64,000 nucleotides of DNA from Bosea sp. (in: a-proteobacteria) (GTDB lineage Bacteria; Pseudomonadota; Alphaproteobacteria; Rhizobiales; Beijerinckiaceae): assembly GCA_023910605.1 (NCBI GenBank), contig JAAVVV010000001.1, positions 3,152,698 to 3,216,697 of the forward strand. The letters are read 5' to 3'. The position numbers and the translations under genes were made by a program. How positions within the stretch are numbered: the first letter of the stretch is position 1; the number at the start of each line of letters is the position of its first letter. Positions 1-11,815 of this stretch are shown in pieces. The notes beneath the pieces are model-generated. The model saw only the letters and a program-made list of their open reading frames with translations. It had not been told where the DNA came from and did no database searches.

Positions 1-793
1 GATCCCCGCCCGGCAGCGTCACCGTGGCCTCTCGGGCAGACAGATCGCGCCGCACTGCCGCGACCAGCGCCGCGCAGGCGCCGGAGCCGCAGGCCTTCGT
101 GAGCCCCGCGCCCCGCTCCCACACGCGCAGGATGATGTGATCGGGCTTGACGACGGCCGCCAGCGAGATGTTGGCGCGATCGGGAAAGATCGGATGGTTT
201 TCCAGCAACGGCCCGATCTTCTCGAGATCGAAGCGCCACGGATCGTCCACGAAGAACACCGCATGCGGGTTCCCCATGGAGACCACGCCGGGCGTGTGCA
301 GGATCGGCGCGTCGATCGGGCCGATCTGAAGTTCGATGCCGGATGTGTCGTAGAACGGATCGCGGGTGGGGATGTCCTGCCAGCCCAGCTTTGGCGCGCC
401 CATGTCCACCCTGAAGCTCAGCGGCCCGGTGCGCGTGACCGGCAGCAGCCCGGCGCGCGTTTCCAGAAGAAGCTCGCGCTCGCCCGCGCCCATGGCTGCA
501 TCAGCCATCATGGCCCAGCCGACGCAGCGCGTGCCGTTGCCGCAGGCGCCGGCCTCGGAACCATCGGTGTTGTAGATGCGCACGAAAGCATCGGCGCCGG
601 CGCTGACCGGATCGTGCAGCACCATCAACTGATCGAAGCGCGAGGCCGGTTGACCCGCGATGGCGCAAGCCTCCCCGGCCGTCACCTTGAGTCGGGCGCC
701 GCGCAAATCCAGCACGACGATCTCGTTGCCGAGGCCGTTCATCTTCAGAAAGCGGCGGCCGGCAAGGCGGCCGTGAGGGGCGGCAGTGGTCAT
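1..793 (-). CDS. dapF: Diaminopimelate epimerase (partial, continues past window start)
   Basis: Interconverts LL- and meso-diaminopimelate in the cytoplasm, the last step before meso-DAP is used for lysine and peptidoglycan. The 264 visible codons start at ATG 793 and run off the left edge; the family is about 280-290 residues, so only the C-terminal end is missing. Both catalytic cysteines of this cofactor-independent racemase are present: Cys84 in ACGNGTRC and Cys235 in KACGSGAC. The MGNPHAVFF substrate-binding motif lies at about 173. A plausible promoter sits just upstream on the minus strand. The identification is firm. Confidence 0.96.
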   Translation of the reverse strand, partial: MTTAAPHGRLAGRRFLKMNGLGNEIVVLDLRGARLKVTAGEACAIAGQPASRFDQLMVLHDPVSAGADAFVRIYNTDGSEAGACGNGTRCVGWAMMADAAMGAGERELLLETRAGLLPVTRTGPLSFRVDMGAPKLGWQDIPTRDPFYDTSGIELQIGPIDAPILHTPGVVSMGNPHAVFFVDDPWRFDLEKIGPLLENHPIFPDRANISLAAVVKPDHIILRVWERGAGLTKACGSGACAALVAAVRRDLSAREATVTLPGGD

Positions 794-817
794 GGGGGGC
801 TCGTGGATGACGCCGCG

Positions 818-846
818 TATATAGGGCAGAAGCGGCATTGACACAA
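818..846 (-). promoter_or_regulatory. Putative dapF promoter
   Basis: On the minus strand a TTGTGT hexamer (841-846) and TATATA (818-823) are 17 bp apart, which would start transcription about 18 nt before the dapF ATG. The -10 is good and the -35 weak. Inferred from spacing only. Confidence 0.35.
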
Positions 847-950
847 AATTGGCGTCAGGAAGCCTGAATGCAGCGCGGATCGGCATGCCACTGTCTCGTA
901 AGCCTCGCAATCAGCGCCTATGATCGCTTCCAACCGAATCGTTGAACGGA

Positions 951-1853
951 ATGGCAGACATGATGCGGCTCCTTGACCAGGACGGAAGACATGGCCGAGG
1001 CGAGGCAGGGCGCCCCAGCCTGCGCCGGCTCGTGGCCGGCATGATCGTGGCGCTCGCAGCCGCTGGCCTCCCCGGCCCGACGCTGGCCCAGCCGCAGCCG
1101 GGCACGCAGGCGCAGGAGCCCGCGCGCGAGCCGACCGCGCCTGCCTCCCCTCAACCTGCCTCACCTCAGCCTGCCGTTCCTCAGCCTGCCGCGCCTCAGC
1201 CTGCCGCGCCTCAGCCTGCCGCGCCTGCCACACCGGCTCAGGCGCCCGCACCGGGGCCGTTGCCCGCCCCTGCCCTGCCGCCAGCCGCCGCTCCCGCGCA
1301 GCAAGCCCCGGCGCCGATGCCCGCCCCGGCGCCGCTTGCCCCGCGCGCAGACCGCAACGCCACGCTCGCCGGCTCGCCCGGCGACACGATGAACGTTGAC
1401 CCGGTGACGCTGCCGAACCGTTCCGCGCTCGCCCTTTCAGGACAGACCACCTGGGATCGCGGCATCGAGACCCTTGGCCAGGTCTTCCGGCGCCTTGAGG
1501 CGGAAGCCGGCAAGCTGGGCCTTCAGGTGGCAGGCCGCCCTCTGACACACTTCATCGAGACCGACGATGTCGGGTTCCGTTATGAGGCGATGCTGCCGGT
1601 GGATCGGGTTCCCGAGGCCGGGGCGCCGCTGCCGGCCGACATCAGGGCCGGCGCCACGCCCCCCGGGCAGGCGCTGCGCTTCACCCACAAGGCGCCCTAT
1701 GACGACGTCGATTCGACCTATGAGGGGATCACCGCCTATCTGGACGCCAAGGGCCTCACCGTCCGCGACCAGTTCATCGAGGAATATGTCTCCGATCTGG
1801 CGAGGGCCGGCGAGCCGGAGTTCGAGGTCAACATCTACGTCCAGCCACGCTGA
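951..1853 (+). CDS. Exported protein with Pro/Gln/Ala repeat linker and GyrI-like C-terminal domain
   Basis: About 300 residues. An N-terminal hydrophobic segment (about residues 25-45, ending GPTLAQ) looks like a signal peptide. It is followed by a low-complexity linker of [10 protein letters not shown] type encoded by 15-bp tandem repeats. The C-terminal 140 residues, including RYEAMLPVD and [13 protein letters not shown], resemble the GyrI-like/AraC effector-binding fold (SOUL-type small-molecule binding domain). That domain is usually cytoplasmic, so export is unusual. The start is uncertain: ATG 951, 960 and 963 are all possible, and GGA at 948-950 fits 960. No partner is evident from the neighbours. 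The ligand is unknown. Confidence 0.7.
   Translation: MADMMRLLDQDGRHGRGEAGRPSLRRLVAGMIVALAAAGLPGPTLAQPQPGTQAQEPAREPTAPASPQPASPQPAVPQPAAPQPAAPQPAAPATPAQAPAPGPLPAPALPPAAAPAQQAPAPMPAPAPLAPRADRNATLAGSPGDTMNVDPVTLPNRSALALSGQTTWDRGIETLGQVFRRLEAEAGKLGLQVAGRPLTHFIETDDVGFRYEAMLPVDRVPEAGAPLPADIRAGATPPGQALRFTHKAPYDDVDSTYEGITAYLDAKGLTVRDQFIEEYVSDLARAGEPEFEVNIYVQPR
1141..1232 (+). repeat. 15-bp tandem repeats coding PQPAA linker
   Basis: About six degenerate copies of a 15-bp unit (core cctcagcctgccgcg) lie in tandem. They code for a Pro-Gln-Pro-Ala-Ala type linker between signal peptide and C-terminal domain. Units differ at a few positions; the last ones are nearly identical, which suggests recent slippage. 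Confidence 0.85.
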
Positions 1854-1957
1854 GCAGAGCCCCCGCCTGCGCCCAGCGCGCTTGCAAGCGGCAGATTTGC
1901 GGCTATGACGCTCTCGCGCTTCCCGCAGAGCCTCACAGACCGCAAAGGACCGCCGCC

Positions 1958-3064
1958 ATGGCTTCGCATAATCTCCTGATCCTGCCCGGCGACGGCATCG
2001 GCGCGGAAGTCGCGACCGAGGTCGAGAAGGTCATCGCCTGGTTCACCCGCGCCGGGATCGCGCGCTTCGAGACCGAGCGCGACCTCGTGGGCGGCGCGGC
2101 TTATGACGCCCACGGCGCCGCCATCTCCGAAGACGCCATGAAGCGCGCCCATGCGGCGGATGCCGTGCTCTTCGGCGCGGTCGGCGGTCAGAAATGGGCC
2201 AGCGTGCCCTATGAGCACCGCCCCGAGGCCGGCCTGCTGCGCCTGCGCAAGGACCTCAAGCTCTTCGCCAACCTGCGCCCGGCGATCTGCTATCCCGCCC
2301 TGGCCGACGCCTCCTCGCTCAAGCGCGAGAACATCGAGGGCCTCGACATCCTGATCGTCCGCGAATTGACCGGCGGCGTCTATTTCGGCGAGCCCAAGGA
2401 AATCGTGACTCTCGAGAATGGCCAGAAGCGCGCCGTCGACACGCAGGTCTACACCACCGGCGAGATCGACCGCATCGCCCGCGTCGCCTTCGACCTTGCC
2501 CGCACCCGGCGCAACAAGGTTTCCTCCGCCGAGAAGCACAATGTCATGCGCTCGGGCGTGCTCTGGAAGCAGGTTGTGACAGGGATCGGCAAGGAATATG
2601 CGGATGTCGAGCTTGAGCATGTGCTTGCCGACAACTGCGCCATGCAGCTCGTGCGCTGGCCCAAGCAGTATGACGTCATCGTCTGCGACAACCTTTTCGG
2701 CGACATCCTCTCCGACGTGGCGGCGATGCTCACGGGCTCGCTGGGCATGCTGCCGTCCGCCTCGCTCGGCGCGCCCGATCCCGTCACGGGAGCGCGCAAG
2801 TCGCTCTACGAGCCCGTCCACGGCTCGGCCCCTGACATCGCCGGCAAGGGCCTCGCCAACCCGATCGCCATGATCGGCTCCTTCGGCATGGCGCTGCGCT
2901 ACTCGTTTGGCCTCACCGAAGCGGCCGAGCTGCTCGACGGCGCCATCGCTGACGTGCTGGCCAGCGGCGTGCGCACGAAGGACATCGCCGGCCCGGGCGT
3001 CAACACGGTCGGCACGCAGGGCATGGGCGACGCCATCGTGAAGGCGCTCGAGGCGCGGAACTGA
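1958..3064 (+). CDS. leuB: 3-isopropylmalate dehydrogenase
   Basis: NAD-dependent oxidative decarboxylation of 3-isopropylmalate to 2-ketoisocaproate, third step of leucine synthesis; cytoplasmic homodimer. At 368 residues it is the normal length. Visible family motifs are GDGIGAEV near residue 10, [30 protein letters not shown] and the NAD-site loop [14 protein letters not shown] 1958 follows an aagga ribosome site. The isomerase genes leuC and leuD are 7-11 kb away on the other strand, so the leucine genes are not one operon here. Confidence 0.97.
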   Translation: MASHNLLILPGDGIGAEVATEVEKVIAWFTRAGIARFETERDLVGGAAYDAHGAAISEDAMKRAHAADAVLFGAVGGQKWASVPYEHRPEAGLLRLRKDLKLFANLRPAICYPALADASSLKRENIEGLDILIVRELTGGVYFGEPKEIVTLENGQKRAVDTQVYTTGEIDRIARVAFDLARTRRNKVSSAEKHNVMRSGVLWKQVVTGIGKEYADVELEHVLADNCAMQLVRWPKQYDVIVCDNLFGDILSDVAAMLTGSLGMLPSASLGAPDPVTGARKSLYEPVHGSAPDIAGKGLANPIAMIGSFGMALRYSFGLTEAAELLDGAIADVLASGVRTKDIAGPGVNTVGTQGMGDAIVKALEARN

Positions 3065-3118
3065 CGGCGCTGATCCATTTTGTCTCGCGCAGCGTACAAG
3101 TTTTTGTGTCAATGCGGG

Positions 3119-3367
3119 ATGACCATCATGAGCCATGACAAGGTGGAGTATCGCGTCGCCGCGATGCTTGGCGACGAGCCCTTCGAGGACCGCTCCGAGT
3201 GGGAGCGCTTCAGATCGATCGAGCAGGCCACGCGCTATGCGGGGCTTCTGGTCCAGTTCGGGCTTGGAGCCGTCGTCTTCGCCTTCGCCCTGGGGGCCGG
3301 CATCCCGGCCCAGGCGGTGGTGACGGAAGTCGCCCGCTATGACGCGCGCGACAAGTCCGAAGGCTGA
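3119..3367 (+). CDS. Small membrane-anchored hypothetical protein
   Basis: An 82-residue product, not recognised. The N-terminal half is charged (EDRSEWERFRSIEQATRYAG) and the C-terminal half holds one hydrophobic segment (about residues 45-65), so a cytoplasmic N-terminus with a single membrane helix is likely. ATG 3119 was chosen; a second ATG at 3128 is equally possible and neither has a strong ribosome site. It lies between leuB and the DUF2945-uvrB pair on the same strand. Composition and frame use look genuine. Confidence 0.6.
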   Translation: MTIMSHDKVEYRVAAMLGDEPFEDRSEWERFRSIEQATRYAGLLVQFGLGAVVFAFALGAGIPAQAVVTEVARYDARDKSEG

Positions 3368-3482
3368 CCCGTCCGCCAGCCTCCATCCGCGCGTCCTGTG
3401 ACCGATCGCCACGCGCCGTGAACCCGGCGGCGCCTTGCGGCCGTTCCTGCAACCATCACAACCCCCGGCAGGGACAGAGCCG

Positions 3483-3760
3483 ATGGGCGCAGCGGCGATG
3501 CTGAGCACGGGCCAGCGCGTGAAATGGAACTGGGGCACGGGCGAGGCGGAGGGCGTGTTGGACGAGGTCTTCACCGGCAAGGTCGCGCGCGACAAAGGGC
3601 AAGGGCTCACGCGCAAGGCCTCGCGTGACAATCCGGCCTGTCTCATCGGGCAGGATGATGACAACCGGGTGCTCATGTCCGCCAGCGATGTGACCGGGCC
3701 GTGGAGAACGAAGCCTGAAGCCCTCTCGCAACCGCGAGGGACTCGGGCCATATTCCCGGA

Positions 3761-3764
<4 letters not shown>
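3483..3764 (+). CDS. DUF2945 / hypervirulence-associated TUDOR-domain protein
   Basis: A small basic protein of 93 residues (88 if the second ATG, 3498, is used). [15 protein letters not shown] followed by the [13 protein letters not shown] stretch matches the DUF2945 (HVA1 TUDOR) family, whose members are about 70-90 residues and whose molecular role is not established. The stop codon overlaps the uvrB start (ATGA, 3761-3764), so the two are probably translationally coupled. That context suggests, as inference only, a nucleic-acid-related job tied to repair. Confidence 0.8.
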
Positions 3765-6478
<2,714 letters not shown>

Positions 6479-6513
6479 AGACTGACGCCGCAGTGATTCT
6501 TCGTCGGACCACG

Positions 6514-6915
6514 ATGGTCTTGCAGATGCGGCTGAACGCTCAGCCGGCCTTCCTGGCCGGCAGCGACGTGCTGTCCTTTGAATTGGCGAAGACCGGGCCG
6601 TCCCTGTCGGAGAGCCTCGCTCGCTTGGCGATGATGATGGTCTTGCCCTTATCGGCGTTGAGCGTGATCAGGCATATCTTTGCTTTGCCAGCGATGCGCG
6701 CCGTTCTGGACAATACGCAGGTGATGGCTGTCCGGGGCCTCGTCATGGTGGCGCTGCTCATGGCCGGGTCTGCGCTGCTGCCGGTCGGGCTTGCCCTGGC
6801 AATCCCCCGTGCTGGCGCACGCCGCCTGGCATCTTTGCCGCCGCCTCGTCGTCTGGGGATCGGCCCGATCAGAAGGAATCGTCAGCAGGTGGCTGGGCGA
6901 GGATCATGCTGTTGA
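6514..6915 (+). CDS. Doubtful small membrane protein
   Basis: A 133-residue open frame beginning at ATG 6514 (or 6493) with two hydrophobic stretches, around LARLAMMMVLPLSALSV and GLVMVALLMAGSALLPVGLA, compatible with two membrane helices. The C-terminal 40 residues are Arg/Gly/Pro-rich, and the last 47 bp overlap the end of the convergent glycosidase gene. There is no recognisable family and no clear ribosome site. It may be a real accessory gene or chance coding in the 390-bp gap after uvrB; the opposite strand also has an open frame (6540-6761). Confidence 0.3.
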   Translation: MVLQMRLNAQPAFLAGSDVLSFELAKTGPSLSESLARLAMMMVLPLSALSVIRHIFALPAMRAVLDNTQVMAVRGLVMVALLMAGSALLPVGLALAIPRAGARRLASLPPPRRLGIGPIRRNRQQVAGRGSCC

Positions 6916-8188
6916 TGCGGTGCCGCAGGAGAGCCGTGCGGCGGCGCTTGGCGAACTCCTCATTGTATTCGTTCGGCGCCACAAGCGGCACGGACAGGCA
7001 CACGCTCTGCGCCGGCAGCACCTGGCTCCAATCCTGGATCAGGTTGCGATAGGCCAGCCCCACGGCGCGGATGTTGCGGTCGAGATCATAAAGCCCGAGC
7101 GGGTTCACCCGGTTGTTCTCCTCGCGCAGCGCAACATCCCAGTCCACCTGATCCGTCAGCGAATACCAGGTGAAGCCGACGATGGGCACGCCCGAGTTGC
7201 GCACCCGCAGGACGTTGGCCCACTGCTTGCGCAGCCATACCACCGCCTCGTCCCCATTGGGGCCTTCGACGAGGTTCGTCTCCGTGTGCATCACCGGAAG
7301 ACGATAGCGATCGTAATACTGCCGGGTGATCTCGTTGTAGCCGAAGATCTCGCCGGACGCCCTGGTGCTGCCGTCCTCGTGGACCAGGTGCTCGTTGGTC
7401 CGGTAGTAGTCATTCCCCATGATGCAATGATGCTTGAGATTGTGCGTGAGGAAGAAGTTGTATTCCTCGCGCGTCATCCCGTTGTCGAGCAGGAACTCGT
7501 AGGTGGTTGAATTGACCCGCCGCCCGTAATTGAGGTCGAGCGGCAGGAAGCGCTGCGCATTCATCGTTTCAGCGTGGGCCAGCGCGCGCGGGTTCTCGGC
7601 ATGAAAATATTCGGACGACTCGCTCTGGACGAAGATCGCGTCCGGGCGGACATCCAGGATGGCGTGCATCGCCATGACATTGGCCTTGCACAGATGCTTC
7701 AGCGCCGTGACGAAGCCATGGTCCGTCTTGAGTTGCTCATTCCACCAGCCATAACGGGCGGAGAAGGTCGCGCAGATGAAGATCTCGTTGATCGGGGTGT
7801 AGAGCTGAACCCAAGGGTAGCGCGCGGCGAAGGCCGCCGCATAGCGCTCGAACAACTCCGGAAAATCGGGGTTCTGGAAGTCGCCGATCCAGTCCGGCAC
7901 CCCGAAATGGCATAGATCGACGATGGGGGTCAGCCCGAGGGCGAAAATCTCGGCGAAGGCCTCATCCGCGAATGACCAGTCGAACCGGTCCGGGCCAAGG
8001 AAGGTCTTGTGGATCTGGGGTCCGTAGCGAAGATACTGCGTCCCCAGATCGACAGTCAGCGCAAAATCTTCCTTGAAGTATTTGTAATGGCGGCATTTCT
8101 CCATCTGATCGACGCGCACGCGGCCATTCTGGATCGTAGGGGCGCTGTTTTCGATGCCGGTCGCGAACATGAAGAAGGGGGCAACCAT
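6869..8188 (-). CDS. GH1-like (clan GH-A) glycoside hydrolase
   Basis: A 439-residue cytoplasmic protein resembling family 1 beta-glycosidases with a retaining mechanism. Candidate acid/base Glu135 is in YTPINEIF (canonical TxNEP) and candidate nucleophile Glu303 in VMHTETNL (canonical TENG). FHAENP, the paired Trp/Tyr near FTWYSLTDQVDW and the GLYDLDRN end also fit a (beta/alpha)8 barrel. Both catalytic motifs deviate from classic GH1, so the substrate is open. Start ATG 8188 was chosen because upstream in-frame codons run through the tandem repeat. The gene stands alone with no sugar transporter beside it. Confidence 0.8.
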   Translation of the reverse strand: MVAPFFMFATGIENSAPTIQNGRVRVDQMEKCRHYKYFKEDFALTVDLGTQYLRYGPQIHKTFLGPDRFDWSFADEAFAEIFALGLTPIVDLCHFGVPDWIGDFQNPDFPELFERYAAAFAARYPWVQLYTPINEIFICATFSARYGWWNEQLKTDHGFVTALKHLCKANVMAMHAILDVRPDAIFVQSESSEYFHAENPRALAHAETMNAQRFLPLDLNYGRRVNSTTYEFLLDNGMTREEYNFFLTHNLKHHCIMGNDYYRTNEHLVHEDGSTRASGEIFGYNEITRQYYDRYRLPVMHTETNLVEGPNGDEAVVWLRKQWANVLRVRNSGVPIVGFTWYSLTDQVDWDVALREENNRVNPLGLYDLDRNIRAVGLAYRNLIQDWSQVLPAQSVCLSVPLVAPNEYNEEFAKRRRTALLRHRINSMILAQPPADDSF

Positions 8189-8200
8189 GCAAGGTCCTTG

Positions 8201-8256
8201 CGGGAAGGTCGCGGCGGGAAGGTCGCGGCGGGAAGGTCGTAGCGGGAAGGTCGAAA
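8201..8256. repeat. Four 14-bp tandem repeats in the glycosidase leader
   Basis: Four consecutive copies of a 14-bp unit (gcgggaaggtcgcg, plus strand; the last two copies vary at their final two bases) lie 13 bp upstream of the glycosidase start. The unit is not a multiple of three and is non-coding here. It could be a regulatory-site array, an mRNA-structure element or slippage. The rest of the 8189-8520 gap shows no gene. Confidence 0.85.
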
Positions 8257-8520
8257 CCAGAACCGGCGGGCTCGTGGCCCGGCCGTGCGCGAGCCTGGCT
8301 GCTCGTTGAGAACAACAATCCTGCCGCGCTTCCGTTCCCGCCAGCGGCGCGGAACAACCAGCTTGTCTACGGTCAATCAGCACCGTGCCTGCACCAAAAA
8401 TGTCCGCCGCACGAAGCAGCGCGACCTGCACCAACGGGGTGCGCAACACCACGATCATCAAGAACTGATCGGCAAACCGGGACCGTTCCCGCCCGCTGCC
8501 ATGCCGTCCGGGCTGCCGGC

Positions 8521-9726
8521 TCAGCGCCCGGCGCGGAGAGCCTGGAGGATCTTTCCGCCTGCGCGGCCGGTGGCCGGCATGCCAAGACGGCGCTCTTCCG
8601 CCGAGATTGCGGCGCGGCTCAGCGGGCCGATGCCGCCTGTCGGCTCACCGACATCATGGCCGCGCGCAATCAGCAGGCGCTGCAATTCGCGGCGCTCCTC
8701 GCGCGATGTGGGCGGATCGTCCGTGGGCCAGGCCTGCTGCACGCCGGGGCGCCCGCGCAGGCGGTCTGACAGGATCGAGATCGCCAGCGCGTAGCTGTCC
8801 GCGCCGTTATACGAGAAGGCAGCGTCGTAGTTCTTGAACACGATCCAGGCAGGGCCGCCGCGCGCGGGATAGACAAGGCCTGCATTGCCGGAACCGGTCA
8901 ACGCGCCGCCACCGACACGGGTGATGCCACGCGAGGCCCAGCTGGAGACCGGTGCGCGCGCCGTGCGACCCACCGGCCCGGAATAGCCTTGCGGCACATC
9001 GACCTCATAACCCCAGCCTGCGCCGTTCTGCCACCCTGCCTTGTCCATGAAATTGGCCGTGGAGTGCAGCGCATCGGGAATCGAATCCACCAGATCGCGT
9101 CGGCCGTCGCCGTCACCGTCGACAGCGAGCCTGAGATAGGTGGTCGGAATGAACTGCGTGTGGCCGAAGGCGCCGGCCCACGAGCCCAGCAGCTGCTCCT
9201 GGCGCAAATCGCCGCGCTGGATGATCTTCATGGTCGCGATCAGCTCGCCCCGGAAGAACTCGCGGCGGCGCGAGGCCGTGCAGGCGGCGGTGGAGAGCGC
9301 CTGCGGCAAGGACCAGCGGCCCCGAACCTTGCCATAATTGCTTTCGACGCCCCACACGGCGACGATGGTGTGCCTGTCCACGCCATAGCGGGCCTCGGCC
9401 GCCGCGAGCGCCGCGGCATGCGCACGCAGCATCTGGCGGCCTTCCTGCACGCGCTCCTCATCCACCAGCGCGCCGAGATAATCCCAGATCGGCGTGCGAA
9501 ACTCGGGCTGGTTGTTCATCGCCTCGATCACCTTCGGATCGGGCGTGACGCCGGCCATGGCGCGGTCGAACACGGAGGCTGACACGCCCTGCGACAGCGC
9601 GCTGGCGCGAATGCCGGCCACGCACGACGTAAAGTCTGCGCGAGCGGCCGAAGCCATGGCAATGGCGAGCGGCAGCGCTGCGGCGAGGCCGAGCGCCCCT
9701 TGCAGGCGAAGGCGGAAGCTGGACAT
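8521..9726 (-). CDS. Lytic murein transglycosylase (MltB family) with peptidoglycan-binding domain
   Basis: Cleaves the MurNAc-GlcNAc bond of peptidoglycan to 1,6-anhydro ends in the periplasm. It has 401 residues from ATG 9726. Residues 1-30 form a signal peptide ending ASAARA. The SLT-type MltB domain follows with catalytic Glu128 in VWGVESNYG and the typical GAFGHTQFIPTTY and DGDGRRDLVDSIPDAL motifs. A C-terminal peptidoglycan-binding domain (about 335-398, LQRLLIARGHDVGEPTGGIG) completes it. No lipobox is present, so it is soluble. Neighbours are unrelated. Confidence 0.93.
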   Translation of the reverse strand: MSSFRLRLQGALGLAAALPLAIAMASAARADFTSCVAGIRASALSQGVSASVFDRAMAGVTPDPKVIEAMNNQPEFRTPIWDYLGALVDEERVQEGRQMLRAHAAALAAAEARYGVDRHTIVAVWGVESNYGKVRGRWSLPQALSTAACTASRRREFFRGELIATMKIIQRGDLRQEQLLGSWAGAFGHTQFIPTTYLRLAVDGDGDGRRDLVDSIPDALHSTANFMDKAGWQNGAGWGYEVDVPQGYSGPVGRTARAPVSSWASRGITRVGGGALTGSGNAGLVYPARGGPAWIVFKNYDAAFSYNGADSYALAISILSDRLRGRPGVQQAWPTDDPPTSREERRELQRLLIARGHDVGEPTGGIGPLSRAAISAEERRLGMPATGRAGGKILQALRAGR

Positions 9727-9827
9727 GCAGGCACCCCGGGAACGGCGAAACAGCTCGCTCCACAAGGCATCGCTCATGGTTAAGGAAGTTTTGAGACGCC
9801 GTGCGGCATTCGCGCCCGCGAGGGCGG

Positions 9828-10430
9828 TCAGGCCCAGGCGCGCTCCTTGAGCTTCGCCTCGAAGGCGTCGATCGCCGCACCCTTCTCAAGGGTGAGGCCG
9901 ATATCGTCGAGCCCGTTCATGAGGCAGTGCTTGCGGAAGGCATCGATTTCGAAGCGGATCGTGCCGCCATCGGGGCCCTTGATCTCCTGAGTGGCGAGAT
10001 CGACCGTGAGCGTCGCGTTCGAGCCGCGATCGGCGTCGTCGAACAGCTTCTCGAGGTCAGGGGCCGAGACGGTGATGGGCAGGATGCCGTTCTTGAAGCA
10101 ATTATTGTAGAAGATGTCGGCGAAGCTGGTCGAAATCACGCAGCGGATGCCGAAATCCAGCAGCGCCCAGGGCGCATGCTCGCGGCTGGAGCCACAGCCG
10201 AAATTGTCGCCTGCGATCAGGATCTCGGATTTGCGGTAGGCCGGCTTGTTGAGCACGAAGTCGGCGTTCTCGGCGCCGTCCTCGTTGTAGCGCATCTCCG
10301 CGAACAGCGCGGTGCCAAGCCCGGTGCGCTTGATCGTCTTGAGGAACTGCTTGGGGATGATCATGTCGGTGTCGACATTCATCACCTTGAGCGGCGCGGG
10401 CGTGGAGGTCAGCGTTGTGAAGGGCTTCAT
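9828..10430 (-). CDS. leuD: 3-isopropylmalate dehydratase small subunit
   Basis: Swivel-domain subunit of isopropylmalate isomerase, which pairs with LeuC to convert 2- to 3-isopropylmalate. It has 200 residues, normal for the family. Motifs are [13 protein letters not shown] near the N-terminus and the [17 protein letters not shown] loop that defines LeuD. ATG 10430 gives the standard MKPFTTLTS beginning. leuC lies about 1.4 kb upstream on the same strand, separated by three small genes, so co-transcription is uncertain. Confidence 0.96.
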   Translation of the reverse strand: MKPFTTLTSTPAPLKVMNVDTDMIIPKQFLKTIKRTGLGTALFAEMRYNEDGAENADFVLNKPAYRKSEILIAGDNFGCGSSREHAPWALLDFGIRCVISTSFADIFYNNCFKNGILPITVSAPDLEKLFDDADRGSNATLTVDLATQEIKGPDGGTIRFEIDAFRKHCLMNGLDDIGLTLEKGAAIDAFEAKLKERAWA

Positions 10431-10539
10431 GGGGCAAGGTCCGCAGGATCGATGAACCTTGCCTTGATAATCGAGTTGGAGCGCAGCGCAACAACCGATC
10501 GCGCCGAGGACGCCTTGCGCAGCCGGCGTGCGCCCACTC

Positions 10540-10992
10540 CTAGCCCGCCGCCGCCTCGATCGCTTCCATGTCCCCGTCGCTGAGGCCGAAATGGTGGCCG
10601 ATCTCGTGGACCAGCACATGGGTGACCAGTTCGCCCAGGGTCTCGTCATGCTCGGCCCAGTAGTCCAGCATCGGACGGCGGTAGAGATGGATCATGTTGG
10701 GCATGCGCCCCGTCTCGGCCACGGCCGCATCCTGAGCGAGGCCCACGCCGGTGAACAGGCCCAGAAGGTCGAAGGGAGTCTCTGCCTCCATGTCCTCCAG
10801 CACCTCGTCGCTGGGGAAATCATCGATGCGGATCACCACCTCGCCGCACAAGGCACGGAAGGCTTCGGGCAGCCGGGCGAAGGCCTCGTCCGCGAGCCGT
10901 TCAAAATCATCGAGCGTGGGGGCCTTGAGGCCTGCGAGCTGTTCGGGGTTCATGCCGCTGAGATAGGGCGCGGAAGGGCGTTTGTCAGTCAC
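10540..10992 (-). CDS. Zincin-like metallopeptidase family protein
   Basis: A 150-residue protein of the minimal zincin type (DUF1025-like). The HExxH zinc motif is intact: His129, Glu130 and His133 in [12 protein letters not shown], with Asp139 in the position of the third ligand. It is short and has no signal peptide, so it is cytoplasmic. Family members are widespread near housekeeping genes but their substrates are unknown. It lies directly upstream of leuD on the same strand with a 109-bp gap. Confidence 0.87.
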   Translation of the reverse strand: MTDKRPSAPYLSGMNPEQLAGLKAPTLDDFERLADEAFARLPEAFRALCGEVVIRIDDFPSDEVLEDMEAETPFDLLGLFTGVGLAQDAAVAETGRMPNMIHLYRRPMLDYWAEHDETLGELVTHVLVHEIGHHFGLSDGDMEAIEAAAG

Positions 10993-11036
10993 GCCGTCAT
11001 GGCTTCGCTCCGCTCGCGATCACGAAGCTGGCGCGC

Positions 11037-11297
11037 TCACCAGAGCTTGAGCTGCACGCCGAGAAGGTAGCCGAGCACGACGACGCCGATCAGCGAGAGG
11101 CTTCGCCCTATGCGCCGCCCCCAAAGCTCGACAGGGTCGGTGGAGCCGCCCTCGCCCTGCCCCACCGCGTCCTTGCCGGTGAAATGGTCGGAGGCGCGGG
11201 CCATCGATGATGTCAGCAGGCTTTCCTGATCGCGCCGGGCGCGGTCGAGGATTGTCCTGGCCTCGCGCTCGCGGTCATCATCGGGCGGTTTGGCCAT
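11037..11297 (-). CDS. Small tail-anchored membrane protein, hypothetical
   Basis: 86 residues from ATG 11297. A highly charged N-terminal part (DDDREREARTILDRARRD) is followed by one C-terminal hydrophobic helix (LSLIGVVVLGYLLGVQL), which predicts a tail-anchored protein with its soluble part in the cytoplasm. The family was not recognised. It sits 44 bp upstream of the zincin gene on the same strand and may share its transcript. Confidence 0.65.
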   Translation of the reverse strand: MAKPPDDDREREARTILDRARRDQESLLTSSMARASDHFTGKDAVGQGEGGSTDPVELWGRRIGRSLSLIGVVVLGYLLGVQLKLW

Positions 11298-11462
11298 GGG
11301 GGAACAGGCTCCGTGGTGCTGCAGCACCCTTCATAGCGGGAACCAAGCTCCAAGGCGACGGGTTTGCATGACGGGCCGGGCAACAACGCCCTGCCGCCAT
11401 GCCTCTTTCGCGGCTCTTCTCGCCACGGGGGCGGCGCGGGCACCCGAAAGCAGGAGACGACC

Positions 11463-11771
11463 ATGAGATTCATCGCGATCACCGCCGCGCTTGCGGCCGG
11501 CTGGCTCGCCGCGAGCCCGGCCCAGGCCCTCACTCCGGCTTCGCAGGCGCCGCTCGCTGAAGCCCCTGCGGGCCAGTTCGAGCAGACACAGTATCGCGAT
11601 TATCGCCCCGGCTGGGGGCGCCCCGGATGGCGGAGGCCTGGCTGGGAGGGGCCTCGCTATCGCCAGGGCGGCCCGCGCCTTGTCTGCCGCATCGTGTCGC
11701 GCCGCGTCATCAACGAGCGCACGGGCCGTGTGCGGATCGTGCGCCAGGAAGTATGCCGACGCCGCTGGTAG
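11463..11771 (+). CDS. Small secreted Gly/Trp/Arg-rich protein
   Basis: 102 residues with a clear signal peptide (MRFIAITAALAAGWLAASPAQA). The mature part has a GWGRPGWRRPGWEGPRY stretch and a C-terminal VCRIVSRR...VCRRRW region. Two cysteines could form a disulfide in the periplasm. An aggag ribosome site precedes ATG 11463. Proteins of this kind are common in Hyphomicrobiales, with no assigned function. Convergent with leuC. Confidence 0.75.
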   Translation: MRFIAITAALAAGWLAASPAQALTPASQAPLAEAPAGQFEQTQYRDYRPGWGRPGWRRPGWEGPRYRQGGPRLVCRIVSRRVINERTGRVRIVRQEVCRRRW

Positions 11772-11784
11772 GCGCGACGGATAA

Positions 11785-11808
11785 GGGGCGGCGCGCCGCG
11801 CCGTCCCC
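11785..11808. terminator. GC-rich hairpin between convergent genes
   Basis: A GGGGCGGCGC arm pairs with GCGCCG(T)CCCC across a 3-nt loop, between the secreted-protein stop and the leuC stop. There is no T-tract, so intrinsic termination is only a possibility. Confidence 0.3.
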
Positions 11809-11815
11809 GCTCGCC

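Noticed and set aside
6540..6761. Minus-strand 73-residue frame between uvrB and the glycosidase
   Set aside because: No recognisable domain or ribosome site, and it overlaps another doubtful frame; cannot be preferred.
8201..8256. 14-bp repeats considered as CRISPR or iteron origin
   Set aside because: No spacers, no AT-rich region and no replication initiator gene nearby; simple tandem repeat in a leader.
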